Origin: Burkholderiales bacterium
GTDB lineage: Bacteria; Pseudomonadota; Gammaproteobacteria; Burkholderiales; Casimicrobiaceae
NCBI GenBank assembly: GCA_025927765.1
Contig: JAICKU010000028.1
Coordinates: 1 to 41,212, forward strand
DNA: 41,212 bases
Direction of reading: 5' to 3'
Below the pieces are notes generated by a model. That model was given only the letters and a program-made list of their open reading frames with translations, was not told the DNA's origin and did not search any database. Both the position numbers and the translations under genes were made by a program. Shown one piece after another: positions 12,262 through 19,955 of the stretch (position 1 is the stretch's first letter; every line of letters starts with the position of its first letter).

Positions 12262-13718
12262 CCCGCCCTCCGGCGCGCCAGCACGTCCGCGACGCATGCA
12301 GCGTCGGAGAACGCTCTCCGCACGCCGTTCGATTCCTGGTAATCCTCATGTCCCTTCCCCGCCACGACGACCACGTCTCCTTCGCGCGCACTGCCCACCG
12401 CCTGCCCGATCGCGCGCGCACGATCGAGCTCGACCGACCATGTGCCGTTCGCGCGCGCCACGCCTTCGACGATCGCCGCGGCGATCGCTTGCGGGTCTTC
12501 GCTGCGCGGGTTGTCGCTCGTCACGATCACGCGATCGGCGAGCCGCGCCGCCACTTCACCCATCGGTGCGCGCTTGCCCGGATCGCGATCGCCGCCTGCA
12601 CCGAACACGCAAACGAGCGCGCCGCCTTCGCGCACCGCCGGCCGCACCGCACCGAGCACCTGCGCGAGCGCGTCGGGTGTGTGTGCGTAGTCGACGACGA
12701 CGAGGGGCGCGCATTCGCCGCCGAAGCGCTGCATGCGGCCTGGCGGCGGCGCAAGATGCGACAACGCGTCGACCGCGTCGTCGAGCGTGACGCCGCTCGC
12801 GAGCAGCGCGCCGAGCACGCCCTGCACGTTCTGCACGTTGAACGCGCCGGCGAGCGGCACGTGCAGCGTCGCATCGCCCTGCGGCGTCGTCAGCGCGAGC
12901 TTCATCCCCCACGACGACACCTCGATGTGCCGAGCTGCGATGTCCGCGCCATCGGCGCCGTAGGTGATCACGTTCGCGCCTGTCGCACCTGCGCGCTCGG
13001 TGAGCCTCGGCCCGAACGGGTCGCCGACGTTGACCACCGCAGTGCGCAGCCCCGGCCACGCGAAGAGGCGCGCCTTCGCCGCGCCGTACGCTTCCATCGT
13101 GCCGTGATAGTCGAGGTGATCGCGCGTCAGGTTGGTGAACAGCGCGACGTCGAACGCGACGCCGTCGACGCGACCCTGGTCGAGCCCATGCGACGACACC
13201 TCCATCGCGACTGCGGCGGCGCCCGCATCTCGCCATGCGGCGAGCGAGCGCTGCAGCACGCACGCGTCGGGCGTCGTATTCGTCGTGGGCCCGAGCGCGT
13301 CGACGAAACCGTTGCCGAGCGTGCCGGCGATGGCCGTTCTGCGACCGCAACACGACAGCGCCTGCGCGATCCAGTGCGCGCAGGACGTCTTGCCGTTCGT
13401 GCCCGTCACGCCGACCATCCACAGCGCGTGCGACGGATGGCCGTACACGGCCGAGGCGATCGGACCGATGTTCGACTTGAGATCGCGCACGCCGACGTGC
13501 GGAACCTGCCACGCGTCGTTCCACGCGAACGCCCGCGCTTCGTACACGACCGCCGTCGTACGACGCGCGAGCGCATCGGCGATGAAATCCCGACCGTCAC
13601 GTGCCGTGCCCGGGTAAGCCGCGAACGCGAGGCCATCGCTCACCGCGCGGCTGTCGGCGGTGATGCCGGCGAGCGGCGGCAGGCTCGCCACGAGAGCGTC
13701 CGCGTCGGCGACGGCCAT
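12258..13718 (-). CDS. murE: UDP-N-acetylmuramoyl-tripeptide synthetase (meso-DAP adding)
   Basis: MurE adds the third stem residue to UDP-MurNAc-L-Ala-D-Glu. The 486-residue protein has ITADSRAVSDGLAFAAYPG near the start, the ATP loop TGTNGKTSCAHWIAQAL, the FTNLTRDHLDYHGTMEAY motif, and VVDYAHTPDAL. The DNPR motif at residues 402-405 (VTSDNPRSEDP) is the known selector for meso-diaminopimelate over lysine, so the wall is of the usual Gram-negative chemistry. The ATG at 13716-13718 has AGGAAG upstream and overlaps the ftsI stop as ATGA. Confidence 0.97.
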   Translation of the reverse strand: MAVADADALVASLPPLAGITADSRAVSDGLAFAAYPGTARDGRDFIADALARRTTAVVYEARAFAWNDAWQVPHVGVRDLKSNIGPIASAVYGHPSHALWMVGVTGTNGKTSCAHWIAQALSCCGRRTAIAGTLGNGFVDALGPTTNTTPDACVLQRSLAAWRDAGAAAVAMEVSSHGLDQGRVDGVAFDVALFTNLTRDHLDYHGTMEAYGAAKARLFAWPGLRTAVVNVGDPFGPRLTERAGATGANVITYGADGADIAARHIEVSSWGMKLALTTPQGDATLHVPLAGAFNVQNVQGVLGALLASGVTLDDAVDALSHLAPPPGRMQRFGGECAPLVVVDYAHTPDALAQVLGAVRPAVREGGALVCVFGAGGDRDPGKRAPMGEVAARLADRVIVTSDNPRSEDPQAIAAAIVEGVARANGTWSVELDRARAIGQAVGSAREGDVVVVAGKGHEDYQESNGVRRAFSDAACVADVLARRRAG

Positions 13719-15520
13719 CAAGATTCTTCCTCAACGACCGTGCTTCCCGGCGGCGGCAACACGACGTTGTCGAACGGCGCATCGGTCGGAATGCCGAGCA
13801 TGCGCAGCGCCCCGCCCATCACGTTCGCGAACACCGGGCCGGCGACGCTTCCGCCGTAGTAATCGCCCCCGGTCGGCTCGTCGATCATGATCGCCACGAT
13901 GAGCCGCGGATTCGACGCGGGCGCCATGCCCACGAACGATGCGATGTACTTGCGCGTGTATTCGCGGCCTTCGACCTTGCGCGCGGTGCCGGTCTTGCCC
14001 GCGACGTGGTAACCGGCGATCTGCGCCTGCGGCGCCGTGCCGCCCGGTTGCGTGACGAGCTCGAGCATGCGGCGCACTTCGCGCGCGGTCTTCGCGGAAA
14101 TCACCGGCCGGCCCGCGACCGGTCCTTCCGTCTTCAGGATCGTCACCGGCTTCAGTTCGCCGTCATCGGCGAAGATCGTGTACGCGCGAGCGAGCTGCAC
14201 GAGATTCACGGAAAGCCCGTGGCCGTACGACATCGTCGCCTGCTCGATCGGCTTCCACGTCGTCGGCGCCCGCAGGCGTCCCGCGACTTCGCCGGGAAAG
14301 CCCGTCTTCGGCGTCGTACCGAAGCCCGCCTCCGAATACATGCGCCACAGCGTTTGTGCGGGCAGCGACAGTCCGATCTTCGCGGCGCCGATGTTCGACG
14401 ATTTCTGGATCACCTGCGCGACGGAAAGCGCGCCGCTGCGGTGCGCGTCGTGGATCGTGTTGGGCCCGATCGTCATCGCCCCGCCCTGCGTGTCGATCAT
14501 CGTGTCGGGCGTGACCTTGCCGGCCTCGAGCGCCGCCGCGATCGTGAACGGCTTCATCGTCGAGCCCGGCTCGAACGTGTCGGTGAGCGCGCGATTGCGC
14601 ATGCGATCGCGCGCAACCTTGTCGCGGCGATTCGGGTTGTACGTGGGCGCGTTCGCCAGCGCGAGGATCTCGCCGGTCTTCGCGTCGAGAATGCACAGGC
14701 TGCCCGCCTTCGCCTTCGTGCGCTCGAGCGCGGCCTTGAGCTCGCGAAAGGCGAGGTACTGCAGGCGCGAGTCGATCGACAGCGCGAGATCGCGGCCCGC
14801 CTGCGGCGCGCGGATCGACGCCACGTCCTCGACGATGTCGCCGCGACGATTGATGATCACGCGGCGGCTCCCCGGCGTGCCGCCCAACCACTTCTGCTGC
14901 GCGAGTTCGATGCCTTCCTGCCCGAGATCCTTGTCGCCGGTGAAGCCGACGATCTGCGCCGTCACTTCACCGCCCGGATAGTAGCGCCGGTACTCGTTCT
15001 GCTCGTACAGTCCCTTGATGCCGAGCTGCATCGCGCGCGCAGCGGTCTCCGGCGCGAGCTGCTTCGCGACGAACGCGAACTCGCCGTCGCCTGCGAAGCG
15101 CGCCGCAAGATCCTTCGGCGTGGTGTCGACGATCCTCGCGAGCGACGCGAGCTGCGCCGGCGTCGCCTCGACGCGGTCGCGGAACACCCACAGCGACTTC
15201 ACCGGCGTCGAGATCGCGAGCGCCTGCCCGGTGCGATCGACGATGCGGCCGCGATGCGCGGGCACTTCGAGCTCGCGCGAGAAGCGCGACTCGCCCTGCC
15301 CCTGCAGGAAGTCGTTCTCGACCCATTGCAGGTAGAGCGAACGGCCGAGCAGCACGGCGAAGAGCGCGGCGAGCGCGCCGAACAGCACGAGCGCGCGCAC
15401 GCGCGGCAGTTCGGCGCGCGGCGCCGTGCCGGCCTTCGCGCGCGGCGGCGTGCGTGGCTTCCACGCGCTCGCGCCGGTCCGCGTGACCGTATTGGCGGCG
15501 AGGCTGCCCCTGGCGCTCAT
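13718..15520 (-). CDS. ftsI: Peptidoglycan D,D-transpeptidase FtsI (PBP3)
   Basis: FtsI is the septum-specific transpeptidase that works with FtsW. The 600-residue protein has a basic cytoplasmic head, one membrane anchor at about residues 42-60 (ALVLFGALAALFAVLLGRS), and the class B dimerisation domain starting RGRIVDRTGQALAIS. Its penicillin-binding domain carries the three catalytic motifs: SxxK as STMK with the nucleophile at about S320, SxN as SSN, and KTG in HVAGKTGTARKV. The start is the ATG at 15518-15520, overlapping the ftsL stop; the longer frame is rsmH/ftsL DNA out of frame. Confidence 0.97.
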   Translation of the reverse strand: MSARGSLAANTVTRTGASAWKPRTPPRAKAGTAPRAELPRVRALVLFGALAALFAVLLGRSLYLQWVENDFLQGQGESRFSRELEVPAHRGRIVDRTGQALAISTPVKSLWVFRDRVEATPAQLASLARIVDTTPKDLAARFAGDGEFAFVAKQLAPETAARAMQLGIKGLYEQNEYRRYYPGGEVTAQIVGFTGDKDLGQEGIELAQQKWLGGTPGSRRVIINRRGDIVEDVASIRAPQAGRDLALSIDSRLQYLAFRELKAALERTKAKAGSLCILDAKTGEILALANAPTYNPNRRDKVARDRMRNRALTDTFEPGSTMKPFTIAAALEAGKVTPDTMIDTQGGAMTIGPNTIHDAHRSGALSVAQVIQKSSNIGAAKIGLSLPAQTLWRMYSEAGFGTTPKTGFPGEVAGRLRAPTTWKPIEQATMSYGHGLSVNLVQLARAYTIFADDGELKPVTILKTEGPVAGRPVISAKTAREVRRMLELVTQPGGTAPQAQIAGYHVAGKTGTARKVEGREYTRKYIASFVGMAPASNPRLIVAIMIDEPTGGDYYGGSVAGPVFANVMGGALRMLGIPTDAPFDNVVLPPPGSTVVEEES

Positions 15521-15861
15521 CGCGATGCCGCACCCGTCGACGCGATGGCAGCGCCGGCGCGATCGCAGCCGTTGTCGCCGGTGCATTTCGCGGCCTGCGC
15601 CGGTGCCTCGATGACCTGCACGCGCGACGGCAGCGGCATCTGCATGTGCAGCGATTCGCGCGCGATCTTCTCGACGCGCGCCGGCATCGCCCACGTCGAT
15701 TGCTCGAGCGACAGCTGGCCGTACTCGACCTCGTACTGGCGGGCGCGCTCGCGCTCGCGTTCGAGCTCGTTGAACGTGCGCCGTGCGTCGTGGCGCGACG
15801 TGACGAGCGACAGCGCGCAGCCGACCAGCACGAAGAGCAGCAGCAGGTTGATGCGCGTCAC
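15517..15861 (-). CDS. ftsL: Cell division protein FtsL
   Basis: FtsL is a small bitopic coiled-coil protein that forms the FtsQLB complex activating FtsWI. The 114-residue protein has one membrane segment right at the N-terminus (about residues 4-22, INLLLLFVLVGCALSLVTS). A charged helical, coiled-coil-prone stretch follows (RRTFNELERERERARQYEVE), then WAMPARVEKIARESLHM, the region that precedes the end in FtsL proteins. The start is a GTG at 15859-15861 with GGGGAGG upstream, overlapping the rsmH stop as GTGA. Sequence conservation in this family is low; topology, size and position make the call. Confidence 0.93.
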   Translation of the reverse strand: MTRINLLLLFVLVGCALSLVTSRHDARRTFNELERERERARQYEVEYGQLSLEQSTWAMPARVEKIARESLHMQMPLPSRVQVIEAPAQAAKCTGDNGCDRAGAAIASTGAASR

Positions 15862-16856
15862 GCCGCCTCCCCAAAGCCGCGCGGCCAGTCCGCGGGCAAC
15901 GGTGCCGACGTGCGCTCGGCCACGCGCAGCACCGCGCTTCGTGCACGCGGATTGCGCGCAAGCTCGCGCGCGCCGGGCTTGATCGCGCGGCCCACGAGCG
16001 CGAGCGGCGCTTTCGGCAGCGCGGCCTCGGCGATCGGCAGGCGCGCGATCTCGATGTCGCCGCCGTACGGCTTCGACGCGAACGCGAAGAAGCGCTTCAC
16101 GAGCCGGTCCTCGAGCGAATGGAAGCTGATCACGGCGAGCCGGCCCGCAGGAGCGAGGCGTTCCACGAGCGAGGGCAGCACGTCAGCCAATTCGACAAGC
16201 TCCCGGTTCACCGCAATCCGAAGGGCCTGGAAGGTGCGCGCCGCCGGATCCTGACGCCAATCACCCCGCGTGCGCGCGCCGATGGCTTGCGCGACGACGC
16301 GGGCGAGCTCGCGCGTCGTGACGATGGGTGCATGCTCGCGAGCCTTTGCAATCGCTGCTGCAACCGCCCGAGCAAACCGTTCCTCACCATAATCGCGGAT
16401 CACCCGTGTCAGTTCGTCGATGCCGGCGCGCGCGATGAATTGCGCGGCAGTTTCTCCGCGCGACGTATCCATCCGCATGTCGAGCGGACCTTCGTCGCGA
16501 TACGCGAAACCGCGTGCCGGCGTGTCGAGCTGCGGTGACGACACGCCGAGGTCGAGCAGCACGCCGTCGACGCGCTCGAGGCCAAGCACCGCGAGAACGG
16601 CCGGGAGTTCCGAGAACCAGGCGCGGCGAAACGTGAAGCGCGGATCGGCGATCGTGCGCGCGGCAGCCTCGGCATCGGCATCGCGGTCGACGGCGACGAG
16701 CCGCCCGTCGGGACCGAGCGCGGCGAGGATCGCGCGGGCGTGGCCGCCGCGGCCGAACGTGCCGTCGACGTAAACGCCGCGGGAACGGATCGCGAGGCCG
16801 GCGACGGCTTCGTCGAGCAGGACGGGAACGTGCGTTCCCGTGTCGGGCGCGGGCAT
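15858..16856 (-). CDS. rsmH: 16S rRNA (cytosine-1402-N4)-methyltransferase RsmH
   Basis: RsmH (MraW) methylates N4 of C1402 in the decoding centre of 16S rRNA using S-adenosylmethionine. The 332-residue protein begins with HVPVLLDEAVAGL and the SAM-binding VDGTFGRGGHARAILAALG. It continues with VDGVLLDLGVSSPQLDTPAR, the family signature, and ends with VISFHSLEDRLVKRFF and a late basic segment (NPRARSAVLRVAERT). The ATG at 16854-16856 lies 10 bases after the mraZ stop. Longer frames upstream are mraZ read out of frame. Confidence 0.97.
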   Translation of the reverse strand: MPAPDTGTHVPVLLDEAVAGLAIRSRGVYVDGTFGRGGHARAILAALGPDGRLVAVDRDADAEAAARTIADPRFTFRRAWFSELPAVLAVLGLERVDGVLLDLGVSSPQLDTPARGFAYRDEGPLDMRMDTSRGETAAQFIARAGIDELTRVIRDYGEERFARAVAAAIAKAREHAPIVTTRELARVVAQAIGARTRGDWRQDPAARTFQALRIAVNRELVELADVLPSLVERLAPAGRLAVISFHSLEDRLVKRFFAFASKPYGGDIEIARLPIAEAALPKAPLALVGRAIKPGARELARNPRARSAVLRVAERTSAPLPADWPRGFGEAA

Positions 16857-16866
16857 GAGGATGCGC

Positions 16867-17349
16867 TCAAAGGCTGAGGCCCTCGAGCTCGGGCGGCAGC
16901 TCGCCGGGGAAGGCGATCGACTTCGCCACCTGCGCCTGCCACCGCGCCTCGTCCCACAATTCGAGCTTGCGCCCCTGTCCGACCAGCGCAACGCGCCGCT
17001 CGAGTGCCGCGTAACGGCGAAGCGCGGGTGGCACCAGGATGCGCCCGGCGGCGTCGAGCTCGACTTCGTCGGCGTGGCCGACGATGAGGCGCTGGATGCT
17101 GCGGCTGCGCTCGTCGAACGACGACAGCGCCATCAGCCTCGCCTCGATCGGCTCCCAGGCCGCCATTGGATAGATCAGCAGGCACCCGCTGGGATCGGCG
17201 GTGACGATCACGTGGCCGTTGCCGGCGCCCGCAAGGCCTTCGCGGTGCCGTGCCGGCACGGCGAGGCGCCCCTTGGCATCGAGCACGAGCTCGGCGATGC
17301 CGCGGAACACGGTCGCGCGGCCGTTGCCGCCACTGCCGTTGCCCGCCAT
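16867..17349 (-). CDS. mraZ: Transcriptional regulator MraZ
   Basis: MraZ is an AbrB-like DNA-binding protein that forms a ring-shaped oligomer and represses its own dcw operon. The core VFRGIAELVLDAKGRLAVPARHRE and the second half VELDAAGRILVPPALRRYA (each quoted within 24 residues' span, with the DxxGR motif DAKGR and DAAGR) are the two swapped-hairpin repeats of the family. The start is uncertain. GTG at 17310 gives the canonical VFRG start and 147 residues; ATG at 17349 gives 160; GTG at 17373 has the best ribosome site (GGAGG, 6-base spacing) and gives 168. I report the ATG. It is the first gene of the cluster and lies directly behind its own binding boxes. Confidence 0.93.
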   Translation of the reverse strand: MAGNGSGGNGRATVFRGIAELVLDAKGRLAVPARHREGLAGAGNGHVIVTADPSGCLLIYPMAAWEPIEARLMALSSFDERSRSIQRLIVGHADEVELDAAGRILVPPALRRYAALERRVALVGQGRKLELWDEARWQAQVAKSIAFPGELPPELEGLSL

Positions 17350-17470
17350 GTCGCCGTTTGCGCCGCCCGCCACCACCGCCCTCCGCCCGCCCACCGGCAC
17401 CCGGCCGTTTGCTCAAGAAGTGAGTGCTCATCGACCCGGGCCGGCCCTTTTGGCCGCCTTCTCGACATCA

Positions 17471-17496
17471 ACCCACTTTCACCCACTTTTTACCAC
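17471..17496 (-). promoter_or_regulatory. MraZ operator: three 10-bp-spaced boxes
   Basis: On the plus strand 17471-17500 reads as three consecutive 10-mers: ACCCACTTTC, ACCCACTTTT, TACCACTGGG. Read towards mraZ these give GTGGT, GTGGG and GTGGG cores with a 10-bp repeat period. This matches the known MraZ site, which consists of three TGGGN-type direct repeats separated by 5 bases upstream of mraZ. They lie just downstream of the -10 box, so bound MraZ would cover the transcription start region, consistent with autorepression. Confidence 0.85.
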
Positions 17497-17504
17497 TGGG
17501 GCGC

Positions 17505-17533
17505 ACTATACGTGCGCTCCCTTGGGCGGTCAA
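17505..17533 (-). promoter_or_regulatory. Promoter of the dcw cluster (sigma70 type)
   Basis: On the minus strand there is a TTGACC -35 box (17528-17533), a 17-base spacer, and a TATAGT -10 box (17505-17510). Both hexamers are one or two bases from consensus and the spacing is optimal. A run of A (on the minus strand) immediately upstream of the -35 could act as an UP element. Transcription would begin at about 17496-17499, at the edge of the MraZ boxes, leaving a leader of roughly 120-190 bases before mraZ depending on its true start. Confidence 0.8.
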
Positions 17534-17831
17534 CGTTTTTTTGGTTGCGGAACAAGGACTTACGCAAAAAACACAACAACGACAAATCCGATAAGAATTA
17601 AACACTTACACGAGGCAATGAAAGCGCTTTCCCACTTCGCTCGCAGTTTAGGGGGCAATCCGTACGTTCGTTCGATGCCTCGGAGCCGGCTGTTGTATTC
17701 GTGCACGCACCGGGGCTCGCGTCGGTCAGCGAACGCTCGCCTCCCCGGAGTCGGCGCCGGTAGACTTTGATCGAATCCCGCGCCGGGTGAACCGGACGAC
17801 GGGCTACCATTCATACGACGGCGGAGGTCCC
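17534..17831. other. Divergent intergenic region between mraZ and the lipoprotein gene
   Basis: About 300 bases with no gene I can support. The part at about 17534-17620 is noticeably richer in A and T than its surroundings, with short A and T runs. A perfect 12-base palindrome, GAAAGCGCTTTC, lies at 17620-17631 and could be an operator. I found no convincing -35/-10 pair for the rightward lipoprotein-tamA-tamB transcript, though one must exist here or be atypical. Short open frames here lack recognisable protein features. Confidence 0.5.
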
Positions 17832-18206
17832 GTGCGGATCACTGGCATCATGTGTGTCATCGCGGCTGCGGGCCTGCTCTCCGCCTGCGCGCTTCGCGAC
17901 ACGCGGGACGATTACGACCGGTCGCAGGCCGCCGCGGGCCTCTGGGGCGACCGGCCCTTCGAGCTCATCGATTGGAATTTTCCCACCTCACGCAACCAGC
18001 CGCCGATCGAGGCGCCGAAGCGGATCCGGCTCGACCGCACGGCGATCGGCGTGACGTGGGCGACGCGCAATCCGCTGCCGCTCGAAGACAATCTCGCGCC
18101 GAACGGCGTGCCGCCGCCCAAGGCCGATGACGCGGGCGCGAAGGGTCCTCGTCCTGATCGCGGCGACGCTCGCGATCCCGTTCGCGAGCGCGTCGCTACA
18201 CGCTGA
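17832..18206 (+). CDS. Small predicted lipoprotein upstream of TamA
   Basis: A 124-residue protein I do not recognise. From the GTG at 17832, which has a clear GGAGG at 17823-17827, it starts with a short signal peptide and a lipobox LLSAC with the lipidated cysteine at residue 19. The middle region (DRPFELIDWNFP, then APKRIRLDRTAIGVTWATRN) looks like real protein, while the Pro/Asp/Arg-rich tail may be only loosely constrained because it overlaps the first 80 bases of tamA in another frame. It is presumably outer-membrane anchored and co-translated with tamA. An accessory role to the TAM complex is possible but is inference from position only. Confidence 0.65.
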   Translation: MRITGIMCVIAAAGLLSACALRDTRDDYDRSQAAAGLWGDRPFELIDWNFPTSRNQPPIEAPKRIRLDRTAIGVTWATRNPLPLEDNLAPNGVPPPKADDAGAKGPRPDRGDARDPVRERVATR

Positions 18207-19950
18207 GCCGCCGGCTGCGGCCGGCCGCGACGCCCCTCCACCCGATACCACCCCTGCCCCGGCGACGCACGCCGGGACGCTCGCCTATCGCGTCGAGATC
18301 GACGCGCCGAAGTCGCTGCGCGACGTGCTCGCCGCGAGCGTCGACCTCGTACGCTGGCAAAGCTACGAGGAGATGACCGAAAGCCTGTTCGACGCGCTCA
18401 TCGACAAGGCGGACGCGCAGGCCCGGGAAGCCGTCGCGACCGAAGGCTACTTCTCGCCGCGCATCGCCATCGACGTCGATCGGACGAAGACGCCGCGCGC
18501 CGTCACGCTGCACGTGACCCCGGGGCCGCAGGCGCAGGTGGCGAGGGTTCAACTCGACGTGAACGGCCCGGCGACCGGTGACCCCGAGGCCATGGCGGCG
18601 ATCGCGCGCATGAGGCGTGACTGGCCGTTGCCGCCGGGCACGCCGTTCAAGCAATCGGTGTGGATCGACGCGAAGGCGAAGGCGGTGGCGTCCATCGCGG
18701 GCAGCGCGTTCGCCGCCGCACATCTCGCGTCCTCCGAAGCGCGCGTCGATCCGCAGGCGGGGAGCGTCGATCTCGATGTCGCGATCGACAGCGGCCCGGT
18801 CTTTCACGTGGGCGACCTCGACATCCAGGGCCTGTCGCGCTACCCGGCCGACATCGTTCGTCATTACCGGGTGCAGAAGCCGGGCGACCGCTATTCGGTC
18901 GCCGAGCTCAACCAGTTCGTGCGACGGCTGAACGGCACCGGCTATTTCGCGAGCGTGCACGCCGCGATCGACACCGATCCGAACGAAGCGGCGAGCGCGC
19001 CCGTGCACGTGTCGGTGATCGAGGCGCCGCCGAAGAAGATCGAGGTGGGGCTCGGGTATTCGACCGATACCGCCTATCGCGCGAGCTTGAGCTATCGCGA
19101 CGTCGATACGTTCGGGCACGCCGTGCAGATGTCCGTCGACGCGCGCGTCGAATCGAAGCTGCAGAACCTGTCGCTGCGCTTCGTCGAGCCGCCCGCGGAA
19201 AACGGCTGGTCGCGCACGACGTTCGCGCGCGTCGAGCGCACCGACATCAGCGGGCTGACCACACGCACCGCGGCGACGGGCCTTCGCATGCGCTCGCTCG
19301 ACGAGCGCAATCAATGGCAATACGGGGCCGCGTTCTACGTCGACCGTGAAGAGCCGGCCGGGCTTCCGACCACGAACTCGCACGCGCTCTACATCGACGT
19401 CGAGCGCGCGTGGCGGCGCGTCGACGACATGGGCTCGCCGACGCAAGGCTACATCGTGCTCGCGCAGGCGGGCGTCGGCGTGCCCGGCGCATCGACGCGC
19501 GGATTCGAGCGGGTGATCGTGCGCTCGGCGTTCTGGCAACCGCTCGGTCGCTTGTGGTCGCTGACGGCACGTGCGGAGGCAGGCGCGGTCATTTCCCCCG
19601 ACCGGGCCTCGGTTCCGTCCGAATTGCTGTTCCGCACCGGGGGCGACACGACGGTGCGCGGCTACGCGTTCGAGAGCCTTGGCCTTCACGTGGGCAGCGT
19701 GGTGCTGCCCGTCCGCTATTACACGGTCGCGAGCATCGAGGCCACGCGCTGGATCAACGACACGATCGGCATCGCGACGTTCGTCGACGCCGGCAACGCG
19801 TTCGACCAGGTGTCCGATTTCACGCTCGCGATGGGCTACGGCATCGGCGCGCGCGTGCGCACGCCGATCGGCCCGTTTCGCCTCGACCTCGCGTACGGGC
19901 AGCAATCGCATCAGGTGCGATTGCACTTTTCCGTCGGGCTGACGTTCTGA
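18127..19950 (+). CDS. tamA: Outer-membrane translocation and assembly protein TamA (BamA/Omp85 family)
   Basis: TamA is an Omp85-family barrel that with TamB forms an inner-to-outer membrane complex needed for some outer-membrane proteins and lipid transport. The 607-residue protein has a signal peptide (RRVLVLIAATLAIPFASASLHA), N-terminal POTRA repeats through about residue 300 (for example FHVGDLDIQGLSRYP and GDRYSVAELNQFVRRLNGTG), then a beta-barrel. The barrel contains the diagnostic LLFRTGGDTTVRGYAFESLG, which holds the Omp85 loop-6 (V)RGY/F motif, and ends with RLHFSVGLTF, an outer-membrane C-terminal signature. The start ATG lies inside the upstream lipoprotein gene. Five bases separate its stop from the tamB start. 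Confidence 0.93.
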   Translation: MTRARRVLVLIAATLAIPFASASLHAEPPAAAGRDAPPPDTTPAPATHAGTLAYRVEIDAPKSLRDVLAASVDLVRWQSYEEMTESLFDALIDKADAQAREAVATEGYFSPRIAIDVDRTKTPRAVTLHVTPGPQAQVARVQLDVNGPATGDPEAMAAIARMRRDWPLPPGTPFKQSVWIDAKAKAVASIAGSAFAAAHLASSEARVDPQAGSVDLDVAIDSGPVFHVGDLDIQGLSRYPADIVRHYRVQKPGDRYSVAELNQFVRRLNGTGYFASVHAAIDTDPNEAASAPVHVSVIEAPPKKIEVGLGYSTDTAYRASLSYRDVDTFGHAVQMSVDARVESKLQNLSLRFVEPPAENGWSRTTFARVERTDISGLTTRTAATGLRMRSLDERNQWQYGAAFYVDREEPAGLPTTNSHALYIDVERAWRRVDDMGSPTQGYIVLAQAGVGVPGASTRGFERVIVRSAFWQPLGRLWSLTARAEAGAVISPDRASVPSELLFRTGGDTTVRGYAFESLGLHVGSVVLPVRYYTVASIEATRWINDTIGIATFVDAGNAFDQVSDFTLAMGYGIGARVRTPIGPFRLDLAYGQQSHQVRLHFSVGLTF

Positions 19951-19955
19951 GCCTG

